NCBI GenBank assembly: GCA_035540755.1
Contig: DATLGD010000161.1
Location: 1-9,206 of the forward strand
Length of the DNA: 9,206 bases
Source: DATLGD01 sp035540755
GTDB taxonomy: Bacteria; Actinomycetota; Actinomycetes; Mycobacteriales; SCTD01
Direction of reading: 5' to 3'
Part shown: in pieces, positions 6,036 to 9,206 of the stretch
Numbering within the stretch: position 1 is the first letter of the stretch
How the letters are laid out: the number at the start of each line of letters is the position of its first letter
Notes under the pieces: generated by a model
The model's input: only the letters and a program-made list of their open reading frames with translations
The model's database searches: none
Told to the model about the DNA's origin: nothing
Program-made: the position numbers and the translations under genes

Positions 6036-6268
6036 GACTGCTCCTCGCTGTCGGGGGGAGGGGGACGGGAGTCCCCCGCGGGGTGCGTGCGGGTGGGGTC
6101 GCCGGTCGTCGCGGCCCGGGCGGACCGCCTCTGCCGGATGTGGACGCTCTGCTTCGCGGCACTGCTGCCGCCACCGGAGGTGACGACGTTCAGGTCGGCG
6201 GCGATCGAGGCGCTCAGCCCCGGCTCGTCGATGACCTTGCGGATCCGCTTGCTGACATGTCCGTCCAC
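6032..6268 (-). CDS. Small basic hypothetical protein, translationally coupled to peptide copy 3 (78 aa)
   Basis: Unrecognised. From GTG 6268 the protein begins MDGHVSKRIRKVIDEPGLSA, followed by SIAADLNVVTSGGGSSAAKQ and SVHIRQRR (about residues 21-48). The remainder (about 49-78) is a Ser/Thr/Pro-rich tail ending DSEEQS. The pattern of a short basic helix, an Asn/Val stretch, a Gly/Ser turn and a Ser/Gln/Arg strand looks like a small beta-rich protein. Its TGA overlaps the GTG of peptide copy 3 (GTGA), and its last codons carry that gene's ribosome binding site. No strong ribosome binding site precedes GTG 6268; TTG 6301 is an alternative in-frame start. It sits between the leader-variant peptide and the tandem array, so it is probably co-transcribed with them. 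Existence is supported by the overlap and the non-random composition, but is less certain than the flanking genes. Confidence 0.58.
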   Translation of the reverse strand: MDGHVSKRIRKVIDEPGLSASIAADLNVVTSGGGSSAAKQSVHIRQRRSARAATTGDPTRTHPAGDSRPPPPDSEEQS

Positions 6269-6336
6269 GCCGCAGTTGTGCCATCTCGCTCGGACCTGCA
6301 ACCTGACGACCGAGAGAGGAAATACTTACCGCCCGA

Positions 6337-6540
6337 TCAGAGGATGTGCGGCTCGTTCGGGTTGCCGTGCCAGCCCTGGGCGGCGTCGGGCAGCACCTCC
6401 ATCGCGGGGGTGCCGTCCACCGCTCCGGGGGTCACCAGGGACATCTGCTCGCGGGGCGGCAGCGGCGCGCCGCCCTCGGCGGCCAGCTCCTGCTCGGACA
6501 GGCCGGCGGGCGCAGCGGCGGGGTGCTCGGGTCGCGTCAT
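6337..6540 (-). CDS. Leader-variant precursor-like peptide (67 aa)
   Basis: The N-terminal half carries the leader signature of the tandem peptides: GLSEQELAAEGGAPLPPREQ then MSLV (13-36), with the Asp of LPDRE replaced by Pro. After MSLV it diverges completely: TPGAVDGTPAMEVLPDAAQG (37-56) and WHGNPNEPHIL (57-67), with no NANVA block and no IDQSN. A conserved N-terminus joined to an unrelated C-terminus is what leader/core precursor families show. The ATG at 6540 has only weak ribosome-binding sequence (CTCAGG), so a different promoter or leader arrangement is possible. It is the first gene of the minus-strand block, divergent from the 6691-7314 secreted CxxC gene, and 68 bases upstream of the small basic gene. 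Confidence 0.82.
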   Translation of the reverse strand: MTRPEHPAAAPAGLSEQELAAEGGAPLPPREQMSLVTPGAVDGTPAMEVLPDAAQGWHGNPNEPHIL

Positions 6541-6690
6541 GGTGCCTGAGGTTCCCGTCCGCGGAGCGCGTCACCCCTCGTCCGCGGTTTCCGCGCCGAC
6601 GCTCGCGGGCACCGCCGGGAGCGTACCGGCGGGCGCGTCACTGCCTGCAGGGGCGCCCGCACCGCACCGACCGACGGCACGGAGGCACGA
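6541..6690. promoter_or_regulatory. Divergent intergenic region between leader-variant peptide and secreted CxxC gene
   Basis: This 150-base segment must hold the promoters for both directions. It has two direct copies of CGTCCGCGG (6556-6564 and 6579-6587) with a 23-base period, about two helical turns, each containing the palindrome CCGCGG. It also has an inverted repeat, CCGCCGG (6612-6618) and CCGGCGG (6626-6632), around a 7-base loop. These are plausible operator sites. I find no convincing -10/-35 pair on either strand. The plus-strand gene has GGAGG at 6681-6685. Confidence 0.45.
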
Positions 6691-7314
6691 GTGAGCACCG
6701 CACGACGCCTGTCCACCCTGGTGCTGGCACTGGTCGCGCTGACGGGGCTCGCAGCGCTCGGCCCGGCGGCCGCGGTCGCCCAGACCGGCGGTGGCGCCAA
6801 CAACCTCGTCCAGGTCGTCAACACCGGCGCGGAGTCCTTCGCCGCTCGGTCGGGCGTGCAGGCAGCGCCGTACGGGGGCGACTCCGCGCAGTCCACCAAC
6901 CTGGCCCGGGCCGACGCCCGGAGCTGCACCGGCTGCGTCACGCAGGCCGCCGCGCTGCAGGCCGTGTTCCTCACCGGGGACCCCAGCACCGTCCAGGTCG
7001 CCAACGCGGCCGTGGCGACCAACAGCAGCTGCACGCGCTGCCTGACCTACGCCTACGCCTACCAGTACGTGATCAGCACCGACCGCGCGGTGTCGCTCTC
7101 ACCGGCTGGGCAGCAGCGCCTCACCGAGCTCTCGCGCCGCGCCGCCGCCGTCGTGGCCGAGCCGGCGACCGGATTCGAGGACTTCGTCGTGCTCGACGGC
7201 CGTCTCGACGCGCTCGCCGCGGAGCTGCGGGAGGTCGTCGACGCCGAGCTGCGCGCCGGCGGCCATGCGGCGGTCACCCGCGGCGAGCGCGACCGGCAGG
7301 CCGTGGGCGCCTGA
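6691..7314 (+). CDS. Secreted CX2CX31CX2C protein (207 aa), paralog of the 2532-3347 product
   Basis: Exported protein with a classic Sec signal peptide: Arg at 5-6, hydrophobic 8-29, likely cleavage after AVA (about residue 30). The mature core has CTGC at 79-82 and CTRC at 114-117. AALQAVFLTGDPSTVQVANA (87-106) and LTYAYAYQYVISTDRAV (118-134) align with the same features in the paralog, including the exact CX2CX31CX2C spacing. A following helical part (about 139-190, acidic/Leu-rich) parallels the RIAEL helix there. It lacks the Ser/Pro tail. GTG 6691 is preceded by GGAGG at a good distance. It is divergent from the peptide block and convergent with the siderophore-binding gene (7-base gap). 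The family is unknown to me. The pairing of two paralogs at both ends of the peptide/protease locus suggests an extracellular partner or chaperone role, which is inference. Confidence 0.88.
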   Translation: MSTARRLSTLVLALVALTGLAALGPAAAVAQTGGGANNLVQVVNTGAESFAARSGVQAAPYGGDSAQSTNLARADARSCTGCVTQAAALQAVFLTGDPSTVQVANAAVATNSSCTRCLTYAYAYQYVISTDRAVSLSPAGQQRLTELSRRAAAVVAEPATGFEDFVVLDGRLDALAAELREVVDAELRAGGHAAVTRGERDRQAVGA

Positions 7315-7321
7315 CGACGCC

Positions 7322-8320
7322 TCAGCCGGCGGCCTGAGCCGCCTCGGAGAGCACAGCCACGTACTCCTCGAGGGCCCAGGTCAGCGACAGGGCGGTCGGC
7401 GGCGACACGCTGGCGACCAGCTCGGTGCCGACCACGGACGCGACCGCACCGCGCGCGACCTGCGGCAGCAGCTGCGCCTGCGGCGAGGACAGGAACGCGT
7501 CGGCCTCCGCCTGCGAGGCGGCGTAGCTGACCAGCACGTCGCTGTCCAGCTCGGCCAGCCGCTCGGTGCTCAGCGTGTAGAAGAACGTGTCGTCGCCGCT
7601 GGCGAGGGCGTCGACGCTCTCGGCGCTCGTGAACCCGAGGTCGAGGACGAACTCCACCCGCGGGTCGGCCGGCTTGTAGACGTAGAAGGCGTCCGGGGTG
7701 GAGGCGACCAGCGCGATGCTCTTGCCCTGGAACTCGGGGTGGGCGGCGGCCTGCTCGGCCACTGTCGCGTCGATGTCGGCGAGCAGCGCCTCCGCCTCGT
7801 CGCTGCGGCCCAGGGCCTGCCCGACGATGCGGATCGTGTCGCGCCACGGCGTCGCCCATGCCTGTTCCGGGTAGGCGACGGTCGGCGCGATGCGGGACAG
7901 CTGCGCGTACTCGGTCTCGGTGATGCCGGAGTAGGGGGCCAGGATGAGGTCCGGCTCTGCGGCGGCGATGGCCTCGACCGGCACCTCCTGGGTGTCGGGC
8001 AGCACCTCGGGCACCTGCTCGCCGTCGGCCTCGAGCCGCTCGCGCAGCCAGGGCAGGACGCCCTGGTCGTCGCCGCCGTAGGCCTGGGCGGGGATGGCGA
8101 CGGGGACGACGCCGAGCGCGATCGCGGCGTCGGCGCTGCCCCAGCCCCAGGTGACCACGCGCTGCGGGTCTGCCGGCAGCTCGGTGCTGCCGAACGCGTG
8201 GGTGATCGAGGACGCGCGGACGGCGTCGGCGGCGGTGTCGGAGTCGGTACCGCCGCCGCAGGCGGCGAGCGGCAGGGCCGCGGCGAGGACGAGCGCGACG
8301 GGGCGCAGGCGGACGTGCAC
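7322..8320 (-). CDS. Siderophore/iron ABC transporter substrate-binding lipoprotein (FecB/FepB-like, 332 aa)
   Basis: Class III periplasmic-binding-type protein that captures Fe(III)-siderophore outside the membrane. The lipoprotein signal ends LPLAAC (16-21), with C21 to be lipidated, followed by a GGGTDSD linker. Family features are the early THAFGSTELPADPQRVVTWG stretch, IALGVVPVAI, a PDLILAPYSG segment with SRIAPTVAY, then the long linking helix with AEALLADIDATVAEQAA and the C-terminal lobe DVLVSYAASQAEAD. Length is normal. The GTG at 8320 has AAGGAG five bases upstream. An iron box overlaps its promoter, so expression should rise when iron is scarce. The ATPase gene lies 71 bases upstream on the same strand; permease genes are not in the window and presumably lie beyond 9206. 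The siderophore cannot be told from sequence. Confidence 0.93.
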   Translation of the reverse strand: MHVRLRPVALVLAAALPLAACGGGTDSDTAADAVRASSITHAFGSTELPADPQRVVTWGWGSADAAIALGVVPVAIPAQAYGGDDQGVLPWLRERLEADGEQVPEVLPDTQEVPVEAIAAAEPDLILAPYSGITETEYAQLSRIAPTVAYPEQAWATPWRDTIRIVGQALGRSDEAEALLADIDATVAEQAAAHPEFQGKSIALVASTPDAFYVYKPADPRVEFVLDLGFTSAESVDALASGDDTFFYTLSTERLAELDSDVLVSYAASQAEADAFLSSPQAQLLPQVARGAVASVVGTELVASVSPPTALSLTWALEEYVAVLSEAAQAAG

Positions 8321-8343
8321 AGGAGCTCCTTGACGAGCAGTGG

Positions 8344-8362
8344 TTAGGGCAGCCTAACCTCA
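8344..8362 (-). promoter_or_regulatory. IdeR/DtxR iron box upstream of the siderophore-binding gene
   Basis: On the minus strand the 19-mer TGAGGTTAGGCTGCCCTAA matches the IdeR/DtxR consensus TTAGGTTAGGCTAACCTAA at 16 of 19 positions by my count. It lies 23 bases before the GTG at 8320 and covers the likely -10, so Fe(II)-IdeR binding would block transcription. Confidence 0.85.
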
Positions 8363-8379
8363 CCACACCTCGGCGTCAG
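8351..8379 (-). promoter_or_regulatory. Promoter of the siderophore-binding gene, -10 inside the iron box
   Basis: On the minus strand the -35-like CTGACG (8374-8379) is followed by a 17-base spacer and the -10 TAGGCT (8351-8356). The -10 fits TAnnnT and sits within the iron box. The -35-like element lies inside the 8-bp tandem repeat listed separately. Confidence 0.6.
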
Positions 8380-8402
8380 GGCGTCAGGGCGTCAGGGCGT
8401 CA
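8371..8402. repeat. Four tandem copies of an 8-bp unit at the ATPase gene end
   Basis: Four 8-base units (CGGCGTCA then three GGGCGTCA) lie head to tail. On the minus strand each unit reads TGACGCCS, so each contributes a TGA. With an 8-base period, consecutive units place TGA in all three frames. The same units carry CTGACG, the -35-like element of the next gene's promoter. The ATPase coding sequence stops inside the array. Confidence 0.85.
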
Positions 8403-9206
8403 CGGCGTTCGGCGGAAACTGCGGGTGCACGTGCCGGGCTCCCACCGGGACGACCATCGGCCGGTCGCTGACCGGCTCGTCGACGACCACCGCGACCAGC
8501 CCGAACACCTCGAGCAGCAGCTCGGCGGTGAGCACCTCGCGCGGGCTGCCCTGGGCGACGACGCGCCCGTCCTGCATGACCACGAGCTGGTCGGAGTAGC
8601 GCGCGGCGAGGTTGAGGTCGTGCAGCACCAGGACGACGGTGCGGCCGTGGTCCTCGTGCAGCGCGTCGACGAGGTCCATCACCTCGAGGGCGTGCGCGAG
8701 GTCGAGGTAGGTGGTCGGCTCGTCGAGCAGCAGCAGGTCGGTGCCCTGGGCCAGCGCCATGGAGATCCAGGCCCGCTGCCGCTGCCCGCCGGACAGCTGG
8801 TCGACCGGCCGGTCGGCGAGGTCGGCGATGCCGGTCTGCTCGAGGGCCAGGGCCACGACCTGCTCGTCGTCGGAGGACCACTGGCGGAACCAGCGCTGGT
8901 GCGGGTGCCGGCCGCGCGCCACCAGGTCGGCGACGGTGAGCCCCTCGGGTGCGACCGGCGCCTGCGGGAGCATCCCGAGCACCTGCGCGACCTCGCGGGT
9001 ACGCATGCTGGACAGGTCCCGGCCGTCGAGCACCACGGCACCGCCGGCGGGCCGCAGCAGTCGCCCCAGCGCGCGCAGCAGCGTGGACTTGCCGCAGCCG
9101 TTCGGGCCGATGACCGTCGTGATGCCGCCGGCCAGGACGTCGAGGTCGAGACCGTCGACGACGGTGCGCTCGCCGTAGCCGAGCGTGACGCCGACGGCGG
9201 ACAGCC
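8392..9206 (-). CDS. Iron-siderophore ABC transporter ATPase (FecE/FepC-like), N-terminus cut by window edge
   Basis: The visible 270 residues run from LSAVGVTLGYGERTVVDGL to PNAVTP; only a few N-terminal residues should be missing beyond 9206. Motifs in visible numbering are Walker A GPNGCGKST (33-41), Q-loop LPQ (Gln about 81), signature LSGGQRQRAW (137-146), Walker B LLLLDEP (157-163), D-loop YLD and H-loop LHDLN (His about 195). The sequence around the signature and Walker B is characteristic of Fe-siderophore/heme/B12 importer ATPases. It energises uptake through FecCD-type permeases, presumably encoded upstream. The C-terminal part (about 225-270, with VAVVVDEPVSDRPMVVPVGA) is the usual small extension of this group. 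The stop lies in an 8-bp tandem repeat. The binding-protein gene follows after 71 bases with its own iron-regulated promoter. Confidence 0.94.
   Translation of the reverse strand, partial: LSAVGVTLGYGERTVVDGLDLDVLAGGITTVIGPNGCGKSTLLRALGRLLRPAGGAVVLDGRDLSSMRTREVAQVLGMLPQAPVAPEGLTVADLVARGRHPHQRWFRQWSSDDEQVVALALEQTGIADLADRPVDQLSGGQRQRAWISMALAQGTDLLLLDEPTTYLDLAHALEVMDLVDALHEDHGRTVVLVLHDLNLAARYSDQLVVMQDGRVVAQGSPREVLTAELLLEVFGLVAVVVDEPVSDRPMVVPVGARHVHPQFPPNAVTP

Noticed and set aside
2532..6540. Daptide, lanthipeptide or other named RiPP cluster
   Set aside because: No aminotransferase, dehydrogenase, radical SAM, LanM/LanBC, YcaO or peptide ABC exporter in the window, and the peptides have no Cys; only the leader/core layout and M50 protease resemble RiPP loci.
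5805..7337. 510-codon plus-strand open frame
   Set aside because: Runs through the antisense of peptide genes and then out of frame through the secreted CxxC gene; composition is Arg/Pro-rich shadow.
7315..7341. Bidirectional terminator between convergent genes
   Set aside because: Only a 5-bp CTCAG/CTGAG stem can be formed near here, partly inside the coding sequence; too weak to call.
7059..8366. 435-codon minus-strand frame over the siderophore-binding gene
   Set aside because: Out-of-frame, Arg-rich shadow of the lipoprotein gene.
8371..8402. CRISPR-like or mobile-element repeat
   Set aside because: Units are 8 bases with no spacers and no inverted ends; a simple tandem repeat.

Overview
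The window is about 70% G+C or more, with GTG starts, actinobacterial-style promoters and an IdeR/DtxR-type iron box. It comes from a high-GC actinobacterium; gene style suggests Geodermatophilaceae or a relative, but that is an impression and not a result. Genes are dense and no stretch over 300 bases lacks one.

Layout. (1) 69-365 (+) is a small intact gene of a conserved actinobacterial family that I recall being labelled VapB-like antitoxin. (2) 415-1140 (+) is a decayed MNT/HEPN toxin-antitoxin pair. The nucleotidyltransferase antitoxin has a +1 frameshift. The HEPN toxin has no usable start, has a frameshift at a G6 run, and has a deletion that removes its R-X4-6-H catalytic motif. (3) 1145-6540 (-) is a long co-directional block. 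In transcription order it holds a 67-aa leader-variant peptide, a small basic protein, three tandem paralogous 67-68-aa peptides, a strong hairpin, an M50 intramembrane metallopeptidase with a PqqD-like N-terminal domain, a secreted CxxC protein and the Mg2+ channel MgtE. (4) 6691-7314 (+) is divergent from that block and encodes a second secreted CxxC protein, paralogous to the first with identical Cys spacing (CX2CX31CX2C). (5) 7322-9206 (-) is part of a siderophore ABC importer: a lipoprotein binding protein with its own iron-box promoter, downstream of a FecE/FepC-type ATPase truncated by the window edge.

The most interesting part is 2532-7314. Four small peptides share a leader-like N-terminus (GL..xEL.A..G..LP.REQMSL). 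Three then carry a conserved Asn/Ala-rich C-terminal half ending in IDQSN, while the fourth has an unrelated C-terminal half. This leader/core layout lies directly upstream of an M50 protease (HELGH, LDGYY) whose N-terminal domain looks like a peptide-binding PqqD/RRE fold, and paralogous exported CxxC proteins sit at both ends. My hypothesis is a peptide maturation and export system: the protease binds the shared leader, cuts near REQMSL and releases the C-terminal halves, and the secreted CxxC proteins act outside the cell. No RiPP-modifying enzyme and no dedicated peptide exporter is visible in the window, so products may be unmodified or the enzymes may lie elsewhere. The hairpin between the peptide genes and the protease gene fits production of much peptide and little protease.
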